Shown: positions 8,456 through 18,089, counted from the first letter of the stretch. The stretch is 46,174 nucleotides of DNA from Eubacteriales Family XIII. Incertae Sedis bacterium (GCA_031261395.1 JAISJT010000018.1:1-46174); one strand, 5' to 3'. Program-made: numbers and translations. The notes: generated by a model from the letters alone, not told the origin.

Positions 8456-9650
8456 GACCGGTCTCCTCCGTGTTTTCCACCACGATGGCCGTGCCCTGTC
8501 CGCCTCCGGCGCAAAGCGTCGCAACGCCGTACCGCAGGCCTCTGCGGCGAAGTTCGTAAATCAGCGTCACGATGATCCGGGCGCCCGATGCACCGACAGG
8601 ATGACCAAGCGATATCCCGCCGCCGTTGACGTTCAGGATTTCCTCCGGCACACCCAATTCGCGTGCACAAGCCACGCACTGTGAAGCGAAGGCCTCGTTG
8701 ATTTCCCAAAGTCCGATATCGGAAACCGAGAGTCCCGCGATTTCAAGCGCCCTTTGACTCGCCGGAATGGGACCGGCCCCCATCACCTCGGGCGCGACGC
8801 CGTAGGTCGCAGTCGAAACCACACGCGCAAAAACAGGCAGTTCATGCGCCGCCGCATATTCGCCGGAAATTAATACGACGCCGGCAGATGCATCGTTCAT
8901 GCCGGAAGCATTGCCGGCCGTGACGCTGCCGCCCTCTTTGAAGGCTGGTTTTAGCTTTGCCAGATCTTCGAGCGTCACGCCGCGCCGCGGATATTCATCC
9001 GTATCCACGAGCGTTTCACCCTTGCGGCCCTTTACCGTAATAGGTATTATCTCATCCAAAAACCTTCCGGCATCCTGCGCCGCCGCCGCCCGCTGCTGGC
9101 TGAGCAGCGCGTAGCGATCCTGCTCCTCGCGGCTCACGCCATAGCGCTCCGCGACATTTTCGGCGGTGATCCCCATCGCCGGGCCGACGCCCAGCTCGGT
9201 CAGGGAATCCCACATCGAATCGCGCAGCTCGAAATTGCCGAATTTCTTTCCTGCCCGGGCGCCAAAGACCATATGCGGCGCCGTGCTCATGCTCTCCCCG
9301 CCTCCTGCAAGGATCACATCGGCGTCCCCGGCCGCGATTTGGTAGTATCCCAGCTGAACCGACGACATGGAAGACGTGCAGTTGCGGTGGATGGTGATGC
9401 CGGGCACCGTCTCGGGCAGCCCCGCCTTGACGAGGGCCACGCGCGCCAGATTGTTTTCCCGGTACGTCCGCTGGTAATTGCAGCCCCAGATGACGTCAGC
9501 GATATCCGCAGCATCTATGCCGCTGCGGCTGACCAAGGCCTGCATCACGGGGATGGACAGATCCAGCGCGGTCAGAGACGCAAACACGCCTCCCATCGTC
9601 CCGATAGGCGTCCGTGCACCCGCCGCGATATAGACTTCCCTTTTTTCCAT
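8445..9650 (-). CDS. Thiolase / acetyl-CoA acetyltransferase family
   Basis: NCTSSMSSVQLG (active Cys), GGGESMSTAPH, NEAFA, NVNGGGISLGHPVGASGAR, CAGGGQGTA. Confidence 0.93.
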   Translation of the reverse strand: MEKREVYIAAGARTPIGTMGGVFASLTALDLSIPVMQALVSRSGIDAADIADVIWGCNYQRTYRENNLARVALVKAGLPETVPGITIHRNCTSSMSSVQLGYYQIAAGDADVILAGGGESMSTAPHMVFGARAGKKFGNFELRDSMWDSLTELGVGPAMGITAENVAERYGVSREEQDRYALLSQQRAAAAQDAGRFLDEIIPITVKGRKGETLVDTDEYPRRGVTLEDLAKLKPAFKEGGSVTAGNASGMNDASAGVVLISGEYAAAHELPVFARVVSTATYGVAPEVMGAGPIPASQRALEIAGLSVSDIGLWEINEAFASQCVACARELGVPEEILNVNGGGISLGHPVGASGARIIVTLIYELRRRGLRYGVATLCAGGGQGTAIVVENTEETGRGK

Positions 9651-9665
9651 AATAACCTTATCTCC

Positions 9666-10604
9666 CTAAAGCCGATCGAGTGCGCGCAGCACAGCGATCA
9701 GACCCTTTGTCAGATTTTCACGCGAGGCCCGGATCTCATCCTCCGTCCAAGCGCGTACACCCTTGCCGGACTTGAAACCGAGGTCGCCTCGCGCCACCAT
9801 TTCTTTCAAAATCGGCACCGGTTCAGGCTCGTTGTACAAATCCGGAAACAGGTATTCATGAATGGACAGCGTCAGATCCGTCCCGCCCATATCGACAACC
9901 TCGAGCGGCGGACAAATCCCCAGCCTCATGCCAAAGCCGTACTTGATCGACTTGTCCACATCCTCCGGCGAAGCGATGCCGCGCGCCACGATGTTGAGCG
10001 CTTCGCGCTGCAGAGCATGCTGGAGCCGGTTGGCGACAAATCCCGGCACGTCCTTGTGACAAAGTACCGGCACTTTTTTTGCTTCCTCCATGATCTGCGT
10101 CGCACGCGCAATGGCGTCTGGCGACGAATACGGAGTTTCGATCACCTCCACCAGAGGAACGAGGTAGGGTGGATTCCAAAAATGGGTCCCTATGACACGC
10201 TCCCTGTGATTCACGCAATCCTGCCCGATCTCCGTGATACTGATAGCGCTCGTATTGGACGACAAGATCACATCAGGCTTCGCGAGCCTGTCCAATTCCG
10301 CAAACAGCGCGCGCTTGATGCCGAGATCTTCGACTACATTTTCAATTATCAGATCCGCCTGCGCCGCAATGACTTCATAGCTGTCCGTAAAGGAAATGCG
10401 CGCCGGTATAGCCTCCGCCGTTTCGGCGCTGATCACTTCGTTTTCGGATAATAATTTGATATTTCCGGATATGGCTTCCCGGATAGCAGGTTCTTTTGCC
10501 AAGTCGCGTGTATAGAGCGTGACCGGAAAACCCCGCATCGCAAAGAGCAGGGTCAGCCCTTTGCCCATATTTCCCGCGCCGATGATACCGATTTTTGCAC
10601 TCAT
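9666..10604 (-). CDS. 3-hydroxyacyl-CoA dehydrogenase family protein
   Basis: MSAKIGIIGAGNMGKGLTLLFAMRGFPVTLYTRD; SSNTSAISITEIG; GTHFWNPPYLVPLVEVI; GFVANRLQHALQREAL. ATG overlaps the upstream stop (TAATG). Confidence 0.92.
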   Translation of the reverse strand: MSAKIGIIGAGNMGKGLTLLFAMRGFPVTLYTRDLAKEPAIREAISGNIKLLSENEVISAETAEAIPARISFTDSYEVIAAQADLIIENVVEDLGIKRALFAELDRLAKPDVILSSNTSAISITEIGQDCVNHRERVIGTHFWNPPYLVPLVEVIETPYSSPDAIARATQIMEEAKKVPVLCHKDVPGFVANRLQHALQREALNIVARGIASPEDVDKSIKYGFGMRLGICPPLEVVDMGGTDLTLSIHEYLFPDLYNEPEPVPILKEMVARGDLGFKSGKGVRAWTEDEIRASRENLTKGLIAVLRALDRL

Positions 10605-11410
10605 TAATATACACCCCACGGATACTCGCGTTTTTCCACGCCGGGAACGAGATCGTCTTCATCGATGAATGCGACCATGCGCACAATGGAGCCGTCTCCC
10701 TTGTACCAGCGGAGAGGAAATGCCGAGATCGTGCAGCGCTTGCCCGTGACCATTTCGATGTCGCCGCCGACATTTTCAAAGCCCATGACATTGTTGCGCA
10801 GCAGCAAATCGTGAACCGGTTCCCACTCGGGAAAATCTTCGATCGGCGGATGCCCGAATGCTTCCGTGTACTCCTTGATCAGGCGCGGCACGAAGGGTCC
10901 CGGACCGTGGTCTATCATATAAGTATAGCACGGGTGATCGAGCGCCTGCATATCGACGCCGAGTCCCTTGATTTTCTTGTCGACGAGCCACTGCGCCGCC
11001 GCGATGCTGAGCCCGGGGCTGTACATGAAATAATCGTCGTTTTCACCCCAGTATTTGTGCGAACCCGTATTGATGATGACGATGTCGCCCTCGCGGATCT
11101 CAGGACGCGCCGCCTCGAGTTCCTCGGGCGTGATCAGCTCCCACTTCTTTTTCGGAATGCTGACAATGACCGCATCTCCGTAATAATTTTCAAGCGGCAG
11201 TTCGTGCGTGTACGCCGAATTGGGAATGACATGTGACGGAGAATCCGCATGCGTACTGTTGTGCATGTGGAAATTGTTGAATGTTTGGAGCAGCCTGTAA
11301 TGCTGCGGCATCAAATTGATGCGCTGGATCGAAAAGTCACCGCCCGACGGCCAAATCGGATTGCCCTGTCCAAAGGGGTGTGAAAGATCGACTAATACTT
11401 GTTTTCCCAT
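10604..11410 (-). CDS. Cyclase-family metal-dependent hydrolase (kynurenine formamidase-like; candidate cyclic-dione hydrolase)
   Basis: VDLSHPFGQGNPIWPSGG and metal motif HMHNSTHADSPSH (variant of HxGTHxDxPxH). Confidence 0.85.
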   Translation of the reverse strand: MGKQVLVDLSHPFGQGNPIWPSGGDFSIQRINLMPQHYRLLQTFNNFHMHNSTHADSPSHVIPNSAYTHELPLENYYGDAVIVSIPKKKWELITPEELEAARPEIREGDIVIINTGSHKYWGENDDYFMYSPGLSIAAAQWLVDKKIKGLGVDMQALDHPCYTYMIDHGPGPFVPRLIKEYTEAFGHPPIEDFPEWEPVHDLLLRNNVMGFENVGGDIEMVTGKRCTISAFPLRWYKGDGSIVRMVAFIDEDDLVPGVEKREYPWGVY

Positions 11411-11443
11411 AACGTGCCTCCTAAATCCTAAAAAACGATTGCC

Positions 11444-13402
11444 TTAGATATCTAATATACTATAATGTCCGCTGTACGTCGCATCGACGACTTTGCCGAC
11501 TTTGAAACAGTCTCCGACGGCGAGCACACGCGGCGCTGCGTAGCGCAGTTCACTGACGAGTTCATTGTTTGAACGCATTCCGGCAGCCACGAGGATCGTA
11601 TCCGCTTCGAATAATATCTCTGAGCCGTCCGGCCCTATACAGAGCAGGCCCGCATCCGTGACCGCCTTTGCGCGCGTCCGTAGCTGCATCGTCACTCGGC
11701 TTTTCCTCAGCATGAGTTCAAGTCCTGTCTTGTGCATCTCAGCCGCATCGACCGCGAAATCATCCCGCATTTCTACTACCGTGACGTCACGTCCCAGCAA
11801 ATCAAGATAGACGGCCGTCTCCGTTCCGACGAGCCCGCCGCCGAGGATGACGACCTTTTGCCCTACCGCCGGCGTCTTTTCGTGCAGGGCCTCAAGGCCT
11901 ACGACATTCGGGCCGTCAATGCCCGGAATATTCGGCACGATCGGCACGGCGCCGAGGGCCAGTATCATCGCGTCCGGCGCCAGCTCGGCTACGATCTCCG
12001 GCGTGAGCGCCGTTTCCGTACGAACCTGTGCGCCGCTTTCTTTCACGCGCCGCTCCTGCTGAACGGCATAGGCATAGAGATCCTCCTTGAACGGGACAAA
12101 TTCTTCGGAAAGCAGCTGCCCTCCAAGACGTTTGCCCTTCTCAAACAAAATCACCTCATGTCCGCGCGCCCTTGCGGAAAGCGCCGCCGCCATACCGCCG
12201 GGACCGCCGCCCGCGATGAGGACACGCTTTTTCGCAGTATCGCGAAAGGCAAACTGCCGGTCAAACTCGCGTCCTATGACGGGATTCAGCGCGCAGCGGG
12301 AAACGCGGTTGTTCAGAAGCTCCTCAAAACAGGTGAAGCAGCGGCAGCATTTCGTAATGTCATCCTTGCGCCCGCTCAGCGCCTTTTGCGGCGTGTCCGG
12401 GTCAACCAGCAGCTGCCGTGCTATCTCCACGATGTCCGCCTTGCCTGACGCGATGATTTCTTCCATGTCGTCAGGATCGTTCAAGCCGCCGACCGTCGCA
12501 ACGGGCGTACTGACATGCTTTTTGATTTCGGCGGCAAGATGTACATTGCTGCCGTGCGGGACAAACATCGAAGGATGCGTGATCACAAAAGCGTCGTGAT
12601 CCTCATGCACGCCGGCCGAAACATGGATCAAATCGACCTTGCCGTCGAGCGCCTTGGCGACTTCCACGGCCGCATCGACGTCGTAACCGCCGTCCGTGCA
12701 TTCCGCACCGCTCATGCGGTATTCGATCGGAAAGCCGGGACCTACGGCGGCGCGGATACGATCAACGACGAGCAGAGGAAAACGCATACGGTTTTCGATA
12801 GATGGTCCGCCCCACTTGTCCTTGCGCGTATTCATCGACGGCGAAAGAAACTGATGGAGCAGCCAGCCGTGCGCAGAATGGATCATGACCATGTCAAAAC
12901 CCGCGCTCTTTACAAAGGACGCTGCCTTCGCAAAGCTGTCAGCGATCTCAAAAATCAAGTCTTCCGGCATCTCATGAATGACCGCGCCGTTCGCAAGCAC
13001 CTCGTCTATGGGACCGTAACGAACGGCGGATTTTCCGCTCTCGTCCTGTGTGCGGTTTCCGGCGTATTTGCCGCCGTGCGACAGCTCTACCGACGCATAG
13101 CAATCGTGGTTGTGGATCATCCGCGCGGTATCGGCGAGCGAGGGTCTGGTCAGCGGGTTGGCCAGGTCAAGCTGCTTCGTATGGGAACGCCCGGTCTGCA
13201 TATGGACGATCCCTTCGCTGACCGTCACGAGCGCCACGCCGCCTTCGGCACGGCGGTCGTAGTAGGCCATATTGTAGTGCGTCAGCGCGCTGTCCGGACC
13301 GAAGTCAGGAGGCGCCATCGGCGAATTGACGATACGGTTCTTGAAAGTCAGTTTCCCTATTTGTATCGGCGATCCAAGGTGCGGATAGTATTTGTTCAGC
13401 AT
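11444..13402 (-). CDS. NADH:flavin oxidoreductase, OYE/2,4-dienoyl-CoA reductase-like, with Fe-S and FAD domains
   Basis: FKNRIVNSPMAPP; HSAHGWLLHQFLSPSMNTRKDKWGG; CCRCFTCFEELLNNRVSRCALNP; VLIAGGGPGGMAAALSARARGHEVILFEKG. Confidence 0.93.
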   Translation of the reverse strand: MLNKYYPHLGSPIQIGKLTFKNRIVNSPMAPPDFGPDSALTHYNMAYYDRRAEGGVALVTVSEGIVHMQTGRSHTKQLDLANPLTRPSLADTARMIHNHDCYASVELSHGGKYAGNRTQDESGKSAVRYGPIDEVLANGAVIHEMPEDLIFEIADSFAKAASFVKSAGFDMVMIHSAHGWLLHQFLSPSMNTRKDKWGGPSIENRMRFPLLVVDRIRAAVGPGFPIEYRMSGAECTDGGYDVDAAVEVAKALDGKVDLIHVSAGVHEDHDAFVITHPSMFVPHGSNVHLAAEIKKHVSTPVATVGGLNDPDDMEEIIASGKADIVEIARQLLVDPDTPQKALSGRKDDITKCCRCFTCFEELLNNRVSRCALNPVIGREFDRQFAFRDTAKKRVLIAGGGPGGMAAALSARARGHEVILFEKGKRLGGQLLSEEFVPFKEDLYAYAVQQERRVKESGAQVRTETALTPEIVAELAPDAMILALGAVPIVPNIPGIDGPNVVGLEALHEKTPAVGQKVVILGGGLVGTETAVYLDLLGRDVTVVEMRDDFAVDAAEMHKTGLELMLRKSRVTMQLRTRAKAVTDAGLLCIGPDGSEILFEADTILVAAGMRSNNELVSELRYAAPRVLAVGDCFKVGKVVDATYSGHYSILDI

Positions 13403-13411
13403 ATCAAGCTC

Positions 13412-15397
13412 CTATACCGCGCCGATATCGCGCACCGCATAGTAGGCTTCTCTGGTCGCGTCTGCGATCACGCGCGGCGAACGTGCGTCGCCGATCACGT
13501 TGACCCAAGGCGCCGCGTCGGCCAGCGCATCGGCCACCTTCCACAGCGGGCGCTGCCCTGCCGCGTAGATGACGGTATCGGCCTTGTATAGCTTGTCCTT
13601 GCCATCCGGGCCTTTTGCGATCAGACCTTCGGAGGTGATTTCTTTTGCTTTCGTGGACAGCACGACCGGAATCCCGTACTTCGTCAGCTGGACGCCGACT
13701 GCGACATGATGGATCGTATTGCCGTTTTCGGCCTTGTCACGCATCTCGACAACCGAGACTTTGTGGCCGCGCATGGCGAGCCAGATCGCGGTTTCAAGGC
13801 CTACAAAACCGGCGCCTATCACGACGACCCGCTTGCCGACGCGCGTCGGATCTTCGGCCACCTGTTCCGCCGACAGCACATTCGCACCCTTGATGCCCTT
13901 GATCTTAGGCACGACAGGCTCGGCCCCCGCGCAGACCAATATGGCGTCGGGATTCAGCTCTTTTGCGAGCGCCGGCGTGACTTCGGTATTCAGGCGTACA
14001 TCGATCTTTGCGCGCGCGACCTTGCGCGCCTGCCGGTCAAGATACTCCGCGATACGAAACTTGAACGGGATGCCGCGCTCCATATTGAGCACGCCGCCGA
14101 GCCGGTCTGTTTTTTCGCAAAGGATGACTTCATGACCTTGCTCCGCCGCCGTCAGCGCCGCCTGCATGCCCGCGATGCCGCCGCCTGCAATGAGCACGCG
14201 CTTTGGCACGACCGACGGGATAGCAAACTTGTCATCTACATATGTACCAAGCCGCGGATTGATCGCGCAGCGGTGGTAGCGATTGCTGAATGCGTTCGAA
14301 AAACACGTCTCGCAGCGCAGGCAGTGATGAGCGTCATCCTCGCGCCCGTCGCGCACTTTGTTTACAAACTCGGGATCGACCAAGAGCTGGCGCGCGATCT
14401 GCACGACGTCGGCCTTTCCCGTAGCCAGTATCTCCTCCATCAGGGCCGGATCGGACAGTGCGCCGACCGTCGCAACAGGCGTGGCTACGTGTTTCTTGAT
14501 CTCTGCCGCAAATTTGACATTGACGCCTTCGTCCAAAAAGATATTGGGGTGCGTGATCACAAAACCGTTTTCGGCTTCGTGGTTGCCGGTCGATACGTGG
14601 ATGAGATCTACTTTGCCGTCGAGCTCTTTTGCGATCTTGACGCCATAATCGATGTGATAGCCGCCTTCGAAGCATTCGTCTCCGCTCATGCGAAACTCGA
14701 TCGGGAAATTGTTTCCGACGCGGCGCCTGATGCTCTCAATGACCGCAAGGGTAAAACGCATACGATTTTCGAAGGAACCGCCCCAGCGATCCTTTCGCTT
14801 GTTTACTTTGTCATTCATGAATTGTGAAAGCAGCCAGCCGTGACCGCCGTGGATCGTGACCATCGTAAATCCGCAAAGCCGCGCCACCTGTGCGCCGCGT
14901 CCGAATGATTCGATGATTTCTATTATCACATCTTCGGGCATTTCGAGGATCGGATGTCCCGAGGGCGACCGATCGGCCACCGGCCCATAGGTGATGCCCG
15001 AGCCGTCCCGCAAAAATGGAGGGGACTCGATCTCGCCGCCAACCAATTCGGGCACATGCGAGTATTTGCCGCCGTGCGAGAGTTCAGCCGCAGCGACACT
15101 GCCATGCCGCGAAATCGCCGCCGCTACCGCAGTCAGCTGAGGGACGACGAGAGGATCATCCAGATGTATTTGTTTGACGTGCGACTGTCCTGTCTTTGTG
15201 TGAACGATACAGTCTCCAACGCCAACTGCCGCTACGCCGCCTTTTGCCTTTACCTCGTAATACCCGACGACCTCGGAATCCGGAAAGCAATCCGGAGACA
15301 TTTCATGGTGCCCGGTAGGCGACGCGAAAATTCTATTCTTGAAGTACACATTCCCAAGCTTGATAGGCTCAAAGATGCGTGGATATTTCATTTCCAT
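13412..15397 (-). CDS. NADH:flavin oxidoreductase, OYE/2,4-dienoyl-CoA reductase-like (tandem paralog)
   Basis: FKNRIFASPTGHHEMS; HGGHGWLLSQFMNDKVNKRKDRWGG; HHCLRCETCFSNAFSNRYHRCAINP. Start MEMKYPRIF chosen because GGGAGCGC precedes it; the ORF-track start lies inside the hairpin. Confidence 0.93.
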   Translation of the reverse strand: MEMKYPRIFEPIKLGNVYFKNRIFASPTGHHEMSPDCFPDSEVVGYYEVKAKGGVAAVGVGDCIVHTKTGQSHVKQIHLDDPLVVPQLTAVAAAISRHGSVAAAELSHGGKYSHVPELVGGEIESPPFLRDGSGITYGPVADRSPSGHPILEMPEDVIIEIIESFGRGAQVARLCGFTMVTIHGGHGWLLSQFMNDKVNKRKDRWGGSFENRMRFTLAVIESIRRRVGNNFPIEFRMSGDECFEGGYHIDYGVKIAKELDGKVDLIHVSTGNHEAENGFVITHPNIFLDEGVNVKFAAEIKKHVATPVATVGALSDPALMEEILATGKADVVQIARQLLVDPEFVNKVRDGREDDAHHCLRCETCFSNAFSNRYHRCAINPRLGTYVDDKFAIPSVVPKRVLIAGGGIAGMQAALTAAEQGHEVILCEKTDRLGGVLNMERGIPFKFRIAEYLDRQARKVARAKIDVRLNTEVTPALAKELNPDAILVCAGAEPVVPKIKGIKGANVLSAEQVAEDPTRVGKRVVVIGAGFVGLETAIWLAMRGHKVSVVEMRDKAENGNTIHHVAVGVQLTKYGIPVVLSTKAKEITSEGLIAKGPDGKDKLYKADTVIYAAGQRPLWKVADALADAAPWVNVIGDARSPRVIADATREAYYAVRDIGAV

Positions 15398-15418
15398 ATG
15401 GCGCTCCCATCTGTACAT

Positions 15419-15447
15419 CATGACCGCCGGTTGCACCGGCGGTCATG
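15419..15447 (-). promoter_or_regulatory. Strong intercistronic hairpin 3' of SBP #2, no T-run
   Basis: CATGACCGCCGG-TTGCA-CCGGCGGTCATG, perfect 12-bp stem. Confidence 0.8.
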
Positions 15448-15479
15448 TTGCTTAGTCTAATCGCAATCAGAATTGATGA

Positions 15480-16931
15480 TTAGTCATTCGCATGCAGTGC
15501 ATTGTAATCCGGGATCGAAATAGGTGTCCACGGATCATAGAGGGCGAATGTGCCATCGAACTGTGTTTCGGGAGCTGTCGGATAGTACTTGTCGACATTC
15601 TCCTTGGTGATGAGCATCGTCGGCATGAAGGACGTTGCCGGCAGATCGTTGTAGTACGCAGCAGCCTTCTCCGGGGTATTCGCTGCATCCGGAGCGGAAG
15701 CGCGTCCGCCTACGAAGAGGTCATACACGACGTCGACCAGCGTGGTGGCCGGGATGAAGGGGATGTTCGTGGCAGTAGCCATCATTTCACCGCTCTTGAT
15801 ATAGTCAAGCGCCTGACGTGCAGCGTTGCCGCCCGTGATGATGAAGATGTCTTCGCCGGGGGTCTTGCCCTGCTGCTTGCATTCCTGGATAGCGCCGTAG
15901 CCCATCGAGTCCATCTCGACAACGATCAGATTCGTGTCGGGATTGCCTGTCAGCTGGTCGGCTGTGGCCTGCTGGCCCTTTGCGACGTCAAGGCCTTCGC
16001 CTACGCCGAGCCATGCCAGGTTCAGACCCTTTTCGCTCAGGTCATATTTGCGGTCGCTCTTGAACGCTGTCCAAATGTTGAAAGCTTCAAGGATGGCGTC
16101 ATACTTGGACGCATACGGAGTGCCTTCGATTTCGGCAACCTTGTAGAGATAGCCTGCGATCCATCCGCAAGGACGGCTGTTGGAGTCCGCATCTTCGAGC
16201 TTCGCAACGACGAAACCGACTTTCAGGACTTCGCCGGCCTTGTAGAGCTTCTCTGCCGAGTATACGCCGCCGATGAATCCGGATTCATTGGAACCGGAAA
16301 TGATCGCGGAAATGATCTGGTATTCCGGCTTTGAGGCCGTAGGACCGGTCACGACGATCGGAATGCCCTTGTCCGAGACTTCCTTGATGATCTGAGCCTG
16401 TGCGTGGAGGTCAACTGCGTTCAGAAGGAGCGCGTCGATACCCGATGTCACAAAGTCTTCGATCTGCTGGTTTTGTGTTTCGAGGCTGAGGTCAGCGCTG
16501 CGAAGGTCGATCGGATTCATTCCGAGAGCCTTGGCTTCGCCCTGTGCTGCGTCGCGAAGTCCTTCAAAGAACTCGCTGCCGAGCTGAGAAGCGGCCCATG
16601 CGACTTTCAGGTCTTTTACATCAGCCTTAGGGGTGATGGCGTCGAGACCTTTCGGCACGGATGCGCGGCTCGCGTATTCCTTAGGCTGGATGCCGTTCAG
16701 GGCAAGCGCAGATTCCGGGTTCTCGAGCAGCTTCATGATTTGATCATAGGACGATTCTGCACTGGCTGCCGGAGCATCCGCATCGGCGGGCTCGTCGGCT
16801 GCTGCAGGAGCATCCGGAGTGGCCGGCGCTGCCGAATCGCCGGCCGGTGCATCAGGTGTTGCCGTACATGCGGCAAAGACCATCGTCAGCACCATGATCA
16901 GCGCGATTACTAGTGATATCCTTTTTTTCAT
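15480..16931 (-). CDS. Substrate-binding lipoprotein, RbsB-like family, enlarged (importer #2)
   Basis: Lipobox VFAAC; VAWAASQLGSEFFEGLRDAAQGEAKALG; DSNSRPCGWIAGYLY; FIITGGNAARQALDYIKSGEMMAT. Confidence 0.9.
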   Translation of the reverse strand: MKKRISLVIALIMVLTMVFAACTATPDAPAGDSAAPATPDAPAAADEPADADAPAASAESSYDQIMKLLENPESALALNGIQPKEYASRASVPKGLDAITPKADVKDLKVAWAASQLGSEFFEGLRDAAQGEAKALGMNPIDLRSADLSLETQNQQIEDFVTSGIDALLLNAVDLHAQAQIIKEVSDKGIPIVVTGPTASKPEYQIISAIISGSNESGFIGGVYSAEKLYKAGEVLKVGFVVAKLEDADSNSRPCGWIAGYLYKVAEIEGTPYASKYDAILEAFNIWTAFKSDRKYDLSEKGLNLAWLGVGEGLDVAKGQQATADQLTGNPDTNLIVVEMDSMGYGAIQECKQQGKTPGEDIFIITGGNAARQALDYIKSGEMMATATNIPFIPATTLVDVVYDLFVGGRASAPDAANTPEKAAAYYNDLPATSFMPTMLITKENVDKYYPTAPETQFDGTFALYDPWTPISIPDYNALHAND

Positions 16932-16997
16932 AACCTTCCTCCTTACTAATAACGAATTGTTACTGCATCAAACGATAACTTCTTTTCTATATCTCAA

Positions 16998-17015
16998 GTG
17001 AAAATATATTTTCAC
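16998..17015. promoter_or_regulatory. Perfect 18-bp palindrome GTGAAAATATATTTTCAC
   Basis: Intergenic between rbsC-like #2 and SBP #2; extends as TCAA...A-TTGA with a 1-nt bulge. Confidence 0.5.
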
Positions 17016-17023
17016 ATTGAATC

Positions 17024-18070
17024 TTAATCTACCCGCTTGGAGCTGATGCTCTTCAGCAGTACAGCGAGGATGATGATGACCGCTTTGACAACTAACTGCG
17101 GATACACCCCGACGCCGACGAGGTTCATGATATTGCCGATGATCGCGAGGACAAAGACGCCGACGATCGTCATCGGTACATTGCCTTCGCCGCCCTTCAG
17201 GCTGGCGCCGCCGATGACTACGGCCGCGATCGACGTCATGTCGTAGCTGACCGAGGTGGAAAGCGCGGTCCCGCTGCCTGTCCTTGCCGCAAGGATGACG
17301 CCCGCAACGCCGCAAAGCGCGCCGCAGATCGCGTATGCCCAAAACTTATATTTCTTGGAATTGACGCCGGCAAGCTGTACAGCCGTCTCATTGCTGCCCA
17401 CTGCGGTGATCAAACGTCCAAAGGCCGTGAAGTGCAGTACCAGTCCGATCACGATGATCAGGGCGATCATCACATAGGTCGGATACGGCAGATGCAGGAC
17501 CGGATCGGCGCCCGTCGCAAACGCGACGAAAACTTCATTTGCAGGCACGGATTGATCGAGCAATATTGTGTTTGCGTCTGTAATAATGAACGCGACGCCC
17601 CGGCCTGCATACATCATGGCAAGCGTCACAATGAAGGCGGGCATATTCAGGACCGAGATGAAGAACCCGTTGATGCACCCAAAAGCAAAACCGATCACGA
17701 TCGCCAAAATGACGGAAACCAAAAGTCCCCACGACTGATTTTGCATCAGCAAGGGTTTCAGACAGTAGCACACCATGATACTGCTGACCGTGACCGTCGA
17801 ACTGACCGAAAGATCGATACCGCCTGTCAGCATGACGAGCAGCATACCGAGTCCGACAAGCATGAACGTCGACTGCTGGCGCAGCACATTGAACATATTT
17901 TCAGGCGTCAGGAAGTACGGCGATAGGATCGTTGCCACGATGAACATCACGATGAGCAAGACAACGGCATTGTACTTGAACAGCAGTTTGACGAAACGAT
18001 TTTTTTCCTTTTCGACATGCTGCCCGGCAGTGGATTCCAATACCGGATCCGGTTGTGTGAACATGAACAT
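17024..18070 (-). CDS. ABC transporter permease, RbsC family (importer #2)
   Basis: GCINGFFISVLNMPAFIVTLAMMYAGRG; AAVVIGGASLKGGEGNVPMTIVGVFVLAIIGNIMNL. Confidence 0.93.
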   Translation of the reverse strand: MFMFTQPDPVLESTAGQHVEKEKNRFVKLLFKYNAVVLLIVMFIVATILSPYFLTPENMFNVLRQQSTFMLVGLGMLLVMLTGGIDLSVSSTVTVSSIMVCYCLKPLLMQNQSWGLLVSVILAIVIGFAFGCINGFFISVLNMPAFIVTLAMMYAGRGVAFIITDANTILLDQSVPANEVFVAFATGADPVLHLPYPTYVMIALIIVIGLVLHFTAFGRLITAVGSNETAVQLAGVNSKKYKFWAYAICGALCGVAGVILAARTGSGTALSTSVSYDMTSIAAVVIGGASLKGGEGNVPMTIVGVFVLAIIGNIMNLVGVGVYPQLVVKAVIIILAVLLKSISSKRVD

Positions 18071-18089
18071 AAATGCGTGCTCTCCTCTC

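Noticed and set aside
9273-10451. 392-aa plus-strand ORF opposite thiolase/HAD-like genes
   Set aside because: Spans two well-supported minus-strand genes and has an Arg/His-rich nonsense composition.
12515-14827. 358-aa and 373-aa plus-strand ORFs opposite the tandem flavoenzymes
   Set aside because: Antisense to clear OYE/Fe-S/FAD coding sequence; no motifs or SD.
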